DNA of 64,000 nt from an uncultured Bacilli bacterium (GTDB lineage Bacteria; Bacillota_I; Bacilli_A; RF39; UBA660), in the NCBI GenBank assembly GCA_934096235.1, contig CAKOLO010000001.1, positions 310,001 to 374,000 of the forward strand, given 5' to 3'. A program made the translations under genes and the position numbers. Each line of letters starts with the position of its first letter. The first letter of the stretch is position 1. Positions 35,400-43,943 of this stretch are shown here, in pieces. The notes under the pieces were generated by a model. That model was not told the DNA's origin, made no database searches, and saw nothing but the letters and a program-made list of their open reading frames with translations.

Positions 35400-35424
35400 A
35401 AGAGTGGGTTTTAGGCCCACTCTT
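35400..35424 (-). promoter_or_regulatory. 5' leader hairpin of the nusA operon
   Basis: A GC-rich 9-bp stem AAGAGTGGG/CCCACTCTT with a 7-base loop lies within about ten bases of the predicted transcript start and before the rimP ribosome site. The run after it (TTTATATT) is a weak terminator tract, so it may attenuate, protect the 5' end, or bind a regulator. Confidence 0.7.
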
Positions 35425-35437
35425 CGTTGTCAAATGT

Positions 35438-35466
35438 ATTATAACATATTAAATTGTATGTATCAA
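35438..35466 (-). promoter_or_regulatory. Promoter of the rimP-nusA-infB operon
   Basis: TTGATA (35461-35466), 17-base spacer ending in TGT, TATAAT (35438-35443) on the minus strand: an extended -10 promoter. Confidence 0.85.
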
Positions 35467-35480
35467 GAACTATTTTATGA

Positions 35481-36770
35481 TTAGTTAGTTTTCAAAGTAA
35501 AGTATCCAGGACTGCTAGTTCCTCCATCTACTCTAGCATATATTTTATCAACATATGAACTATTATATTGAGTTCCGGCACCACCAATCAAATTAGAAGC
35601 ACCATAAAACATATCTATACTACTAGTAACATTATCAGTCACAAATTTATCACTTGCATATATAGTTACTAAGTTTTTATTATTATAAAACATACCTTCC
35701 ATATTAGTCACATTACTCGTATCAAAACTACTTAAATCTATATTTGTAACTTTACTATTCATAAACATATTCCACATTTGTATTACTTTTGAGGTATCTA
35801 GTCCTTCTAAGTTAATACTAGTAGCATTTGAATGATAGAATAAACCACTCATATCAATTACATTTGAAGTATCAAGATTACTTAAATTTAAAGTACTTGC
35901 CTGAGAATAGCCAAACATACCAGACATACTTATAACATTAGAAGTATTTAATCTAGATAAATCTATATTACTAGCTTGACTTAACGCAAACATTCCTCCC
36001 ATGTATATAACAGGTACATCATTAATATATGTACATACACCTTTAGTACCAACGTCTTCAGTAGATAATGGATTTGTTAAGGCAACTCCCCAACCGGGTT
36101 CATCCATGTCTTTCCAATTAACAGTAAGTGTTGATGTATTAGCATCACTTTTTTCCTGCATATATCTATACGTATATATTCCATTTACATACTCAGCACC
36201 TTGCGTTACCTCTCCATCAAAAGTACAATTAACAACTTCAGGAGCATTCTCCACACCTAAAACTCCACCAAATTTCTTTCCTTGATTATAATTCTGATCA
36301 GCATCTATATCTTTAAAAGTAATAGTTAAATCATATTTATGTATTATATTTGGTTCAATAGAAATATTTCTTTTAATCTTTAGACTATTAATTGGAGTAC
36401 TTACTATATTTTCACAAGTTCCATCTACTTCTTCAGTTGTGACATTTATTCTAGTACAAGTTCCTTCTATTAACACTTCATCATTAGTAATCTCATTTGT
36501 TAATTCTTGCCATATAATATTGTATTTTGCTTCTAAGGAACCAGTATTTTTAACAGTTATTGTTTTATTTATTGTATTTCCTGGTTTCATATTTTGTATA
36601 TTTATCTCTGGTCCATCAGTATAAGTTAATTGTAGTGTACCAGTTTCTACCACTTGATCTTTTACATCTTTATTAGTAATTGCACTACTAAAATATGCAT
36701 ATGAGAAACCTACACTTGCTATAAATATAAACGCTAAAGTAATACCAAATATTATTTTTTTATCTTTCAT
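35481..36770 (-). CDS. CalY/TasA-like surface protein with DUF285 (PARCEL-type) repeats, phase-variable promoter
   Basis: Family member 4, 429 residues from the ATG at 36770 (AGGTGAATAGT before it). The head matches the others: SYAYFS, NKDVKDQVVETGTLQLTYTD, TITVKNTGS, NYNQGKKFGGVLGVE. The tail (about 255-400) holds repeats of about 25 residues of the type NVxxMxGMFxxSxAxxLxLSxLDTS, the DUF285/BspA-like module known from Mycoplasma and gut bacterial surface proteins and linked to adhesion. The end (GTSSPGYFTLKTN) resembles the last strand of such proteins. Expression depends on a promoter with a G10 spacer tract. Confidence 0.87.
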   Translation of the reverse strand: MKDKKIIFGITLAFIFIASVGFSYAYFSSAITNKDVKDQVVETGTLQLTYTDGPEINIQNMKPGNTINKTITVKNTGSLEAKYNIIWQELTNEITNDEVLIEGTCTRINVTTEEVDGTCENIVSTPINSLKIKRNISIEPNIIHKYDLTITFKDIDADQNYNQGKKFGGVLGVENAPEVVNCTFDGEVTQGAEYVNGIYTYRYMQEKSDANTSTLTVNWKDMDEPGWGVALTNPLSTEDVGTKGVCTYINDVPVIYMGGMFALSQASNIDLSRLNTSNVISMSGMFGYSQASTLNLSNLDTSNVIDMSGLFYHSNATSINLEGLDTSKVIQMWNMFMNSKVTNIDLSSFDTSNVTNMEGMFYNNKNLVTIYASDKFVTDNVTSSIDMFYGASNLIGGAGTQYNSSYVDKIYARVDGGTSSPGYFTLKTN

Positions 36771-36786
36771 ACTATTCACCTACTTT

Positions 36787-36815
36787 ATTATAATATGTAC
36801 CCCCCCCCCGGTCAA
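36787..36815 (-). promoter_or_regulatory. Promoter with G10 spacer tract, probably phase-variable
   Basis: Minus strand TTGACC (36810-36815), then ten G (C10 at 36800-36809) plus seven bases, then TATAAT (36787-36792): a spacer of exactly 17. Loss or gain of G by slippage would move the -35/-10 distance off the optimum. The predicted start is about 11 bases before the ATG. Confidence 0.85.
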
Positions 36816-36870
36816 GCAAAAAGATGTTCGTACACGACTCAATCAAAATTCATTTAGCATTATTTTATAT

Positions 36871-36900
36871 AAAAAAAGAAGTTACTTTTTAAATAACTTC
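36871..36900 (-). terminator. Terminator of the C39-like protease gene
   Basis: GAAGTTA/TAACTTC stem with T7 on the minus strand, just after the stop at 36912. Confidence 0.8.
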
Positions 36901-36911
36901 AATTTAATGTA

Positions 36912-38018
36912 TTATGAATAAGCAACTGCATAAATAAATCCACAAGCAGTTCCATTACTACATCTTTTACCATAATTTTTATATTTATTATAAACTTGTT
37001 CTATTGTATATGTTCCAGTATTTTTAGAGTTAGCAGGATCATGGACAATTACATTAGTACCATTTCCACCTAATGCAATATAATGTCCCGGTATTAGAAG
37101 AACAACTAATTTTCCTTGATCAAGTGCATTTGTTATAAGAGACATTTCTCTTTTATGAGTAGATGCATCTTCCCTATAATTTCTACCAAATAATGTTTGA
37201 ATAGAAACACCATACTTAGAAGCTACTCTTGAATCAACTAAAGCAGCATCTGTTATAGCACCTCCACCTGGATTATATGATATACCTTTTCCATAAATAA
37301 AGTCATGAACTGTAGAAGGTGTTATACTACTATCTTTTTTAAGACCACTTAATACCATAGAAAGTGATGTATAGCCACACCCTGCCTTACATAAATTTGT
37401 TCCATTATAACTCTTACTTCCCCATCTGCCATCACATTGAGCATAATATGGAAAACTACTACCAGTATTATTTCCACCAATAGTGCTTCCACCAGTATCA
37501 CCTGAAGGTTTAGTATTTTTTTCAGCCTCTTCCATTTCCTTCTTTATAACTTCATACATTTCATCAAGTTTCTTCATATACTCTTGTCTAACATCTTTAT
37601 CTTTTATTTTACCAGCAGCAACCCTAGCAGCATAATAATCATCTAAGTCTTTATTTTCATCAGCTCTTGAAAGTAAATTCTTTGCTTCAGTTAAATATGC
37701 TTTATTTATATTTTCAACAGTAGCATTTTTTAAACAATCTATATAATTATTTTCTTCTGTACTTCCAAATCTAACTAAAATATTTACAAACGTTGGTACA
37801 AAAAATATACAAATTCCAGCAATACATTTAGTTACTAAAGACTTTTTAGCACTAACAAGTAAAGTATCATCTTTATCTTTTATTGCTTTTAAAAAGGTTA
37901 TCATTCCACTAACAATTAAAATTAATGGAACTACTATTTTAATAATTAAAACTATTGTATTAACAATACTAAAAGTCTCTAACACTTCTCCGGTATCACA
38001 AATTCCTAAAATATACAT
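36912..38018 (-). CDS. Membrane protein with C39-like cysteine peptidase domain
   Basis: A 368-residue protein with two N-terminal membrane helices (about 18-42 and 62-84) in a layout like VirB2/TrbC pilins, a charged helical stalk (about 90-168), a Gly/Ser/Thr linker and a Peptidase_C39_2 domain (about 189-368). Predicted catalytic residues: Cys214 in AGCGYTSLSMVL, His312 in GHYIALGG and Asp327 in VHDPAN; Gln194 could form the oxyanion hole. Probably membrane-tethered with the protease outside. A GGTGG ribosome site precedes the ATG. A decayed copy of its N-terminus lies at 55179-55277. Confidence 0.82.
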   Translation of the reverse strand: MYILGICDTGEVLETFSIVNTIVLIIKIVVPLILIVSGMITFLKAIKDKDDTLLVSAKKSLVTKCIAGICIFFVPTFVNILVRFGSTEENNYIDCLKNATVENINKAYLTEAKNLLSRADENKDLDDYYAARVAAGKIKDKDVRQEYMKKLDEMYEVIKKEMEEAEKNTKPSGDTGGSTIGGNNTGSSFPYYAQCDGRWGSKSYNGTNLCKAGCGYTSLSMVLSGLKKDSSITPSTVHDFIYGKGISYNPGGGAITDAALVDSRVASKYGVSIQTLFGRNYREDASTHKREMSLITNALDQGKLVVLLIPGHYIALGGNGTNVIVHDPANSKNTGTYTIEQVYNKYKNYGKRCSNGTACGFIYAVAYS

Positions 38019-38078
38019 AACTTCACCACCAATATTATCTAAATTATAACAAAATATTATAGAATTTAAAACATATTA

Positions 38079-38107
38079 TTGAAATTATAAATACTTTTTG
38101 TTAGTAT
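38079..38107 (+). promoter_or_regulatory. Promoter of the ClpA-like gene
   Basis: TTGAAA (38079-38084), 17-base spacer, TAGTAT (38102-38107), then an AAAGAGGTAAC ribosome site before the ATG at 38129. Confidence 0.6.
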
Positions 38108-38128
38108 AAATAATCAAAGAGGTAACAA

Positions 38129-40000
38129 ATGACTAATTATGATTTATATGAAAGTACTAATGATGAAACTAAAAGATATTTAGATACAGTATTTTCTCTA
38201 TTAAGATATTTTAATGAAAATGAATGTAATATTAACGAAGAAGACATATTACCTTTATCATTTTTCTTGGCTGGTCTTAAGAGTGATGATTTTGTTAAAG
38301 AAACTTTTGAAAGTTTTGGAATAACTTTTGATAAATGTTTTCATTATTTAAAAAATAAGAATGTTTCATTTGAACTTAGAAGTGCTTTAGAAACATTAGA
38401 ATTTAATACTTATAATTTAGAAGATATTTATAGAATAATATTATCTGAAATAAAAATAGATTATTATTTAGAAGAAAAAGATGTTAAATATAGTGATTTA
38501 AGACCATACCAAATATTTGATTATATGATGACTATATATAATGAAAAAGTATGCAATTTATTAAGAAGTACTAATGGTATAGAAGATTTTACCGATAGTA
38601 GTGACTTCTTTACTTATACTACTTATAGAGAAGATAAATTTATAGAGTTTGCATCAACATTTGGAGTTAATATTGATGAACTTGCTCATTCAGAAAGTAT
38701 TAAAGAATATCATAGTGATAGATTTAATGTTATATATGATGATGGAAGAATATATTTATTTTCAAATACTGGTAAGAAACAAGATGTAGCAACATATCAA
38801 TATGAAGATGGAATTGTTTCTTTAGGAAGAAATACTGAAATAATTAAAATAAATGATAAATTAGTAACTAAAAGAAATTTTAATGATTTACTTAAAATAT
38901 TACAAGAAAATGGTAGAATAATTAAGTTTACTACTTATGATATAGATAGACAAAAAGAAAAATCATTTAAAGTACTAAGAGAAGAATTATTTGGGAGTGA
39001 CAAAATGGAAGATGTAAGTCAAGCAAAATATAATAACAAAGAATATGACTTTACTAATAATATATCAAGTACACCTACTCTTGATAAATATGGAGAAGAT
39101 TTAACTTGTATGTCATATATAAAAGATCCATCTATTGGAAGAAAAGATGAATTAGAAAGAATTATGAAAATACTTTTATACCCAGAAAGAGATAAATCAA
39201 TTATTATAACTGGTGTAGCTGGATGTGGTAAAACTGCTTTGGTAAAAGGACTAGCCTATAGAATACAAAAAGGAAATGTTCCTGCTCCACTAAAGAATTT
39301 AAGAATAATAAGTATAGATACAGCAACTATGGTAGCTGGTACTAAGTATGTTGGAACACTAGAAGAAAAAATGAAAAAAATTCTAGATGAAGCCAGCAAA
39401 GATAAAAATATAATTATATTTATAGACGAAATACATCAAGCTATTTCAGGTGGAAAAAGTGAAGGAAATGATAACACAGTAGCTGAAATATTAAAACCAT
39501 ATTTAGATTATGGAAAAGTAAGAGTTATAGGAGCTACTACTGAAGAAGAATATGCTGAACATGTAGAAAGCAACACAGCATTTAAAACAAGATTTAAAAA
39601 AGTAGCAATTAAAGAGCCAGATTATAATACTACTTATCAAGTATTAGATGACTTAATAACTGCTTATAACAAAATAAGTTATTCTAAACTTAATGTAAGT
39701 GATGCAGAAAGACACATGATTATAGATTGGCTAATTAACTCTACCAAAACAAGTTTTAGAGATTATAAAGATAGAGCAAGTAATCCAAGACTAGTACTTG
39801 ATATATTAAAAGAAGCATACGCTATCGCAGCATTCAATGAAAGTGAAGATGTAACAATTGATCATATAATTGAAGCTTTAAAAAATGAAGATAGACTTTA
39901 CGAAAGTTCAAGAGAAAGACAAGCTCAAATCTTAAGAAATATGAAACCAAAACAAAAAAGTGAATGCAAAATATTAGAATTCAAACAAAGAGCTAAATAA
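38129..40000 (+). CDS. ClpA/ClpC-like AAA+ ATPase with a single ATPase domain
   Basis: A 623-residue protein. Residues 1-330 are not recognised and lack Clp N repeats; part (IIKINDKLVTKRNFNDLLKI) could be a PDZ-like strand pair. Residues 335-600 are a Clp D1-type AAA+ module: DPSIGRKDELERIM, Walker A GVAGCGKTA (about 361-369), AGTKYVGTLEEKM, Walker B IIIFIDEIH (about 430), VIGATTEEEY (sensor 1) and an arginine-finger-like FKTRFKK. The second ATPase domain and the ClpP-binding loop of true ClpA/ClpC are absent, so it is more likely an unfoldase or remodelling factor. It has its own promoter and terminator. Confidence 0.8.
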   Translation: MTNYDLYESTNDETKRYLDTVFSLLRYFNENECNINEEDILPLSFFLAGLKSDDFVKETFESFGITFDKCFHYLKNKNVSFELRSALETLEFNTYNLEDIYRIILSEIKIDYYLEEKDVKYSDLRPYQIFDYMMTIYNEKVCNLLRSTNGIEDFTDSSDFFTYTTYREDKFIEFASTFGVNIDELAHSESIKEYHSDRFNVIYDDGRIYLFSNTGKKQDVATYQYEDGIVSLGRNTEIIKINDKLVTKRNFNDLLKILQENGRIIKFTTYDIDRQKEKSFKVLREELFGSDKMEDVSQAKYNNKEYDFTNNISSTPTLDKYGEDLTCMSYIKDPSIGRKDELERIMKILLYPERDKSIIITGVAGCGKTALVKGLAYRIQKGNVPAPLKNLRIISIDTATMVAGTKYVGTLEEKMKKILDEASKDKNIIIFIDEIHQAISGGKSEGNDNTVAEILKPYLDYGKVRVIGATTEEEYAEHVESNTAFKTRFKKVAIKEPDYNTTYQVLDDLITAYNKISYSKLNVSDAERHMIIDWLINSTKTSFRDYKDRASNPRLVLDILKEAYAIAAFNESEDVTIDHIIEALKNEDRLYESSRERQAQILRNMKPKQKSECKILEFKQRAK

Positions 40001-40010
40001 TAGCTCTTTT
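39987..40010 (+). terminator. Terminator of the ClpA-like gene
   Basis: A 9-bp stem AAAGAGCTA/TAGCTCTTT overlapping the stop codon, with a short T run. Confidence 0.7.
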
Positions 40011-40013
40011 ATG

Positions 40014-40041
40014 TTGACATAAAACATATATATGATACAAT
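40014..40041 (+). promoter_or_regulatory. Promoter of the Y-family polymerase gene
   Basis: TTGACA (40014-40019), 16-base spacer ending TGA, TACAAT (40036-40041). No Bacillus-type LexA box (CGAAC-N4-GTTCG) is seen. Confidence 0.7.
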
Positions 40042-40061
40042 TATTACGAAAAGGTGTTTGT

Positions 40062-41303
40062 ATGAAAGAAAGAGTTATAATGAGTATAGATTTAAAAAGT
40101 TTCTTCGCGTCTTGTGAGTGTGTTAATCGTGGTCTTGATCCATTTACTACTCCACTTGTAGTAGCAGACACTTCACGTGGAAAGGGAGCTATGACTTTAG
40201 CAGTCACTCCATATTTAAGAAGTAAAGGAGTAAATTCTAGAAGTAGAGTTTTTGAACTACCTAAAAATATTAAAATTATATTTGCTAAACCTAGAATGAA
40301 ATTATATGAAACATATAGTAATAAAGTAAGAGAAATATTTAAGAGTTTTATTAGCGAAGAAGATATACACATCTACTCTATTGATGAAGTATTTATGGAT
40401 GCAACAGACTATCTAAAATATTATAAAATGACTGATATAGAACTAGCTAAAACAATAATGAAAACTATTAAAGATAAAACAGGTCTTACATCTACTTGTG
40501 GTATTGGACCAAATATATTTTTATCAAAAGTTGCAATGGACATAGAAGCAAAACATAATAAAGAATTTATTGCTAAATGGACATACAATGATATAGAAAC
40601 AAAATTGCAAAACTTAGAACCTCTAAGCGTTGTCTGGGGAATTGGTAAAAATACTGAAAAGAAACTAAATAATCTTGGAATTAAAAAAGTAAAAGACATA
40701 AATAATTATACAAGGGATTTCTATATAAAAAGATTTGGTAATGTTGCTGGTAATGATATATGGTGTAAAGCTAATGGAATAGATTTTACCACTATAAAAG
40801 ATTTAAATGAACGAGTTAAAAATAAATCAATAAGTATGAGTCAAATACTATATAGAGATTACACTAAAGAAGAAGCAATACTCATCGTAAAAGAAATGAA
40901 TGATATGCTTAGTAATAGACTAAGAAGAATGAATAAAACAACCAAACTAATATATTTAGGTATAAACTATTCAAGAGATTTATGTAAACGTTTTAAAGAA
41001 ACAATTTTATTAAATGAAAGTGAAGACATTCCTGAAAGAATATATGAAGTTTTAGAATACATTTACTATAAAAATATAGAAAATCTACCTATTAGAAAAG
41101 TAACAATTGCATACTCAAAACTATCTGATAAAAGATGCACTCAACTAAGTCTATTTGAAAATAATATAATTGAAAGAGATGAATATCATAAAGTAATAGA
41201 TAAAATAAATGAAAGATTTGGAAATACTTCTTTATTAAGAGCATCTTCTCTACTTAAAAATTCCACAATAAAAAATAGAGAAAAATTTAAAAATATAATT
41301 TAA
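40062..41303 (+). CDS. Y-family DNA polymerase (UmuC/UvrX-like)
   Basis: A translesion polymerase of 413 residues. Catalytic motifs: MSIDLKSFFASCE (first Asp), SRGKGAMTLAVTPYLRSKG and IYSIDEVFMDAT (Asp-Glu pair); then a helix-hairpin-helix-like LSVVWGIGKNTEKKLNNLG and a little-finger domain. The C-terminal QLSLFENN resembles a beta-clamp binding motif (QLSLF). The start at 40062 follows AAAAGGTG. Among Y-family members the SRG...VTPYLRSKGV text is most like the UmuC/UvrX group of Bacilli. Confidence 0.9.
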   Translation: MKERVIMSIDLKSFFASCECVNRGLDPFTTPLVVADTSRGKGAMTLAVTPYLRSKGVNSRSRVFELPKNIKIIFAKPRMKLYETYSNKVREIFKSFISEEDIHIYSIDEVFMDATDYLKYYKMTDIELAKTIMKTIKDKTGLTSTCGIGPNIFLSKVAMDIEAKHNKEFIAKWTYNDIETKLQNLEPLSVVWGIGKNTEKKLNNLGIKKVKDINNYTRDFYIKRFGNVAGNDIWCKANGIDFTTIKDLNERVKNKSISMSQILYRDYTKEEAILIVKEMNDMLSNRLRRMNKTTKLIYLGINYSRDLCKRFKETILLNESEDIPERIYEVLEYIYYKNIENLPIRKVTIAYSKLSDKRCTQLSLFENNIIERDEYHKVIDKINERFGNTSLLRASSLLKNSTIKNREKFKNII

Positions 41304-42319
41304 ATTCTTCTCTTTTTAACATTATCTCTATAATATGGCATTAAACCTACTTTATTCTTAGAAAACATTGGTAATTGAGCAAATACATAGTCATCCCATA
41401 AATTAGCATTTATTAAATATACTTTTTTATCTGATATTACAAAGTTCCATTCTATCTCTAAAGCTTCATCAAAATCCTTAGCACATTCTTTTGCGATACT
41501 CTTTATTTCTTCATAAAAAGGTATTTCTAAATTAATAAGTTTAACTTTACTAATTGGATGTTCACTATAAAGTTCATCTTCTCCATATACAAGTTTATGT
41601 TTAATAATACCACTTTTAGCATCTACTAAACCTGTTAAATGTTTAACAGAATTAACATCATACTTATATTCTTCTTCAAAACCAAATTTTACATATGAAG
41701 AAATTATATCAACCTTATCTCCGTTATTAAGAGTAACAATACTTATAGTATTCATATTATAAGGATTAATACTATCAAATAATTTATTTTGTTTAATATT
41801 AGATTCAACAATTACTAAATTATTCTTTTTAGCTTTATCAAGTAAGAACGCAGGACTTCTAAAATTCTTAACATTTAATATTAAAGTATTACTTTCACCC
41901 TTAAGATTATTACTTCTACATATTAATTCTTTTTTCTTTAAAGCAAGTTCTTCAAATTCTTTAAAACTAATTTCTTTAATATTATAATATTCTCTATTTA
42001 AATAATCTTTAAACTTAATATAAAATTTTGTTCTATTAGTTAATATAGCTAAGTGTTTAACATCGCATAAATAATTTTCTAAGTTTTGATGTCTACACTT
42101 ACTCATATAAGTATCTCTCTTAAAACCAGGTAATGAATAAAACTCAAATATTCTATATTCATCATAGTCTACACCATATCTAATATAGCACCACCATATA
42201 TCAAAAAATAAAACTATAGAACTTTTATTAGATTTCTTTTTAATAAGTTTAATACAACGATTAATACCCTTAATATTCTTCTTTAAATAATTAAAAAATT
42301 TCTTTAACTCCTTCTTCAT
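41300..42319 (-). CDS. Sugar-transfer-associated ATP-grasp protein
   Basis: A 339-residue protein whose N-terminal half matches the ATP-grasp family associated with capsule/teichoic-type genes: FFDIWWCYIRYGVDYDEYRI, EFYSLPGFKRDTYMS, and a later KFKDYLNREYYNI. The C-terminal half ends with EIEWNFVISDKKVYLINANLWD, the typical last ATP-grasp strands. The acceptor is unknown; a role in cell-surface glycopolymer synthesis is suggested by the family. The conserved binding Lys could not be placed with certainty. It converges on the polymerase gene with a four-base overlap. Confidence 0.7.
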   Translation of the reverse strand: MKKELKKFFNYLKKNIKGINRCIKLIKKKSNKSSIVLFFDIWWCYIRYGVDYDEYRIFEFYSLPGFKRDTYMSKCRHQNLENYLCDVKHLAILTNRTKFYIKFKDYLNREYYNIKEISFKEFEELALKKKELICRSNNLKGESNTLILNVKNFRSPAFLLDKAKKNNLVIVESNIKQNKLFDSINPYNMNTISIVTLNNGDKVDIISSYVKFGFEEEYKYDVNSVKHLTGLVDAKSGIIKHKLVYGEDELYSEHPISKVKLINLEIPFYEEIKSIAKECAKDFDEALEIEWNFVISDKKVYLINANLWDDYVFAQLPMFSKNKVGLMPYYRDNVKKRRI

Positions 42320-42384
42320 AATATTCCACCCGTTTTTTATAACATAATTATATATTTTTTTTATTAAAATGGCAAGAACCTTGC

Positions 42385-42413
42385 TTGACTAGTAAATTAT
42401 TCTAATTTATAAT
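42385..42413 (+). promoter_or_regulatory. Promoter of the ClpX-like gene
   Basis: TTGACT (42385-42390), 17-base spacer, TATAAT (42408-42413), followed by AGGGGGAA before the ATG at 42447. Confidence 0.8.
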
Positions 42414-42446
42414 AATATTTAAATTACATTTTAGGGGGAATATAAT

Positions 42447-43943
42447 ATGGAAAAAGAAGTATTAGTATTCATATACAAAAGAAAAAGAATTAAAGCAAAC
42501 GATGAAGTAGAAAGCTATACATACGAACCATCAGAAGTACTTCATGGTAAAGAAATAGATTACGATGGTAATAAAATATTTATAGATGATTCAGGTAAAT
42601 TTAATTATCCATTCATAGATGATATATATAACTTTGATGAAGAATATGTTTATGCTTTTCCAGCATACTTAGAAAATTTATCTGAAGGTCAAAAAGACAA
42701 ACTTACTAAAACATTAAAACATGAAATAGAAGAAAACGATAAACATTTATTATTCCAATTATATACTCCAGGTGAATCTTCAGTTGAAACATTTGCTTCA
42801 AGCGATGGATTAGAAACTCAAATAAGTATCAATCCCGATAATTATGAAGGATTTGAAGAAATGATTAATAGTGATTACACAAAAGAAGTTAAAAAATTAA
42901 AAGAAGAAATTACTATTGTTGAACATGAAATAGAAAGAAGAAAAAATAAGAAAACACCTACTATAATAGTACCTAAAATAATATATGCAGATGAATTATA
43001 TAAATCTGTTAGTGAAACTGTTATATGTCAAGATGAACAAATTAAAAAAATAGCAACCTCAGTAGCAAAAAACCAAAGACTACAAGATACAAGTTTAAAA
43101 TCAAATATGTTAATTTGTGGTCCAACTGGAGTTGGTAAAACAGAAATATTCAGAACAATAAGTAAAAAAACAGACTTACCTATTACTATAGAAGATTCAA
43201 CAGAATACACAGCAGCAAGTTATAAAGGAAAAGATGTAAGCGAAATGCTTCTTCATTTATATGAAAACTCAGGCAAAGACATAGAAAAAGCACAAAGAGG
43301 AATTGTAGTAGTTGATGAAATAGATAAAAAAGTATCTAAAGGAGAGCACGCTACATTTACATCAGCAGTTATTCAATCATTACTTAAAATGATGGAAGGA
43401 CATAAATATCAATTAATATCACCTGATGATAAAGAAATGATAATATTCGATACATCAAGATTAACATTTGCATTCTTAGGTGCATTCTCAGGTATAGAAG
43501 AATTTTCAAGAACTAAAAGAGGTATAGGATTTAATAGTCCTAAAGAAGAAAAAGAAGATAACAAAGAAATATTTAACAATGAAACACTTAAGAAATTTGG
43601 ATTACTTCCAGAATTCGTAGGTAGAAATGACAATATAGTAGTAATGAATAGTTTAGATACTGAAGAATACATGAGAATAATAAAAGAGTCAGATAAAAGT
43701 CAATTACTTCTATATAAAAAATTTTTTGAATCAATTGGTATAAACTTTAAATATGATGAAAAAGTTATAGAAGAAATAGCTATTGAAGCTAAAAAACTAG
43801 GTATAGGTGCAAGAGGTATAAAAAGAATAGTAGAAAATGCTTTAGAAGTAGCTAACTACTATGCTCTATCACAAGGACTTCATAAAGAACTAATTATTAG
43901 TCCAGAAACAATACATGATAGTAAACAATACATACTAAAGTAA
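42447..43943 (+). CDS. ClpX-like AAA+ ATPase without zinc-binding domain
   Basis: A 498-residue protein. The N-terminal 185 residues do not resemble the ClpX zinc finger and are acidic; a helical linker (about 150-175) follows. The AAA+ core has VICQDEQIKKIATSV, Walker A GPTGVGKTE (about 224-232), Walker B VVVDEIDK (about 288), a GIGFN loop near residue 360 in the place of the ClpX IGF loop that docks on ClpP, LLPEFVGRND (arginine finger) and a GARGIKRIVENAL sensor-2 end. It may unfold substrates for ClpP (inference; no clpP in the window). Confidence 0.82.
   Translation: MEKEVLVFIYKRKRIKANDEVESYTYEPSEVLHGKEIDYDGNKIFIDDSGKFNYPFIDDIYNFDEEYVYAFPAYLENLSEGQKDKLTKTLKHEIEENDKHLLFQLYTPGESSVETFASSDGLETQISINPDNYEGFEEMINSDYTKEVKKLKEEITIVEHEIERRKNKKTPTIIVPKIIYADELYKSVSETVICQDEQIKKIATSVAKNQRLQDTSLKSNMLICGPTGVGKTEIFRTISKKTDLPITIEDSTEYTAASYKGKDVSEMLLHLYENSGKDIEKAQRGIVVVDEIDKKVSKGEHATFTSAVIQSLLKMMEGHKYQLISPDDKEMIIFDTSRLTFAFLGAFSGIEEFSRTKRGIGFNSPKEEKEDNKEIFNNETLKKFGLLPEFVGRNDNIVVMNSLDTEEYMRIIKESDKSQLLLYKKFFESIGINFKYDEKVIEEIAIEAKKLGIGARGIKRIVENALEVANYYALSQGLHKELIISPETIHDSKQYILK

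Noticed and set aside
35700..36000. DNA-level tandem repeat in the DUF285 gene as a CRISPR or satellite
   Set aside because: The periodicity is protein repeats of about 25 residues with diverged codons, inside one reading frame.
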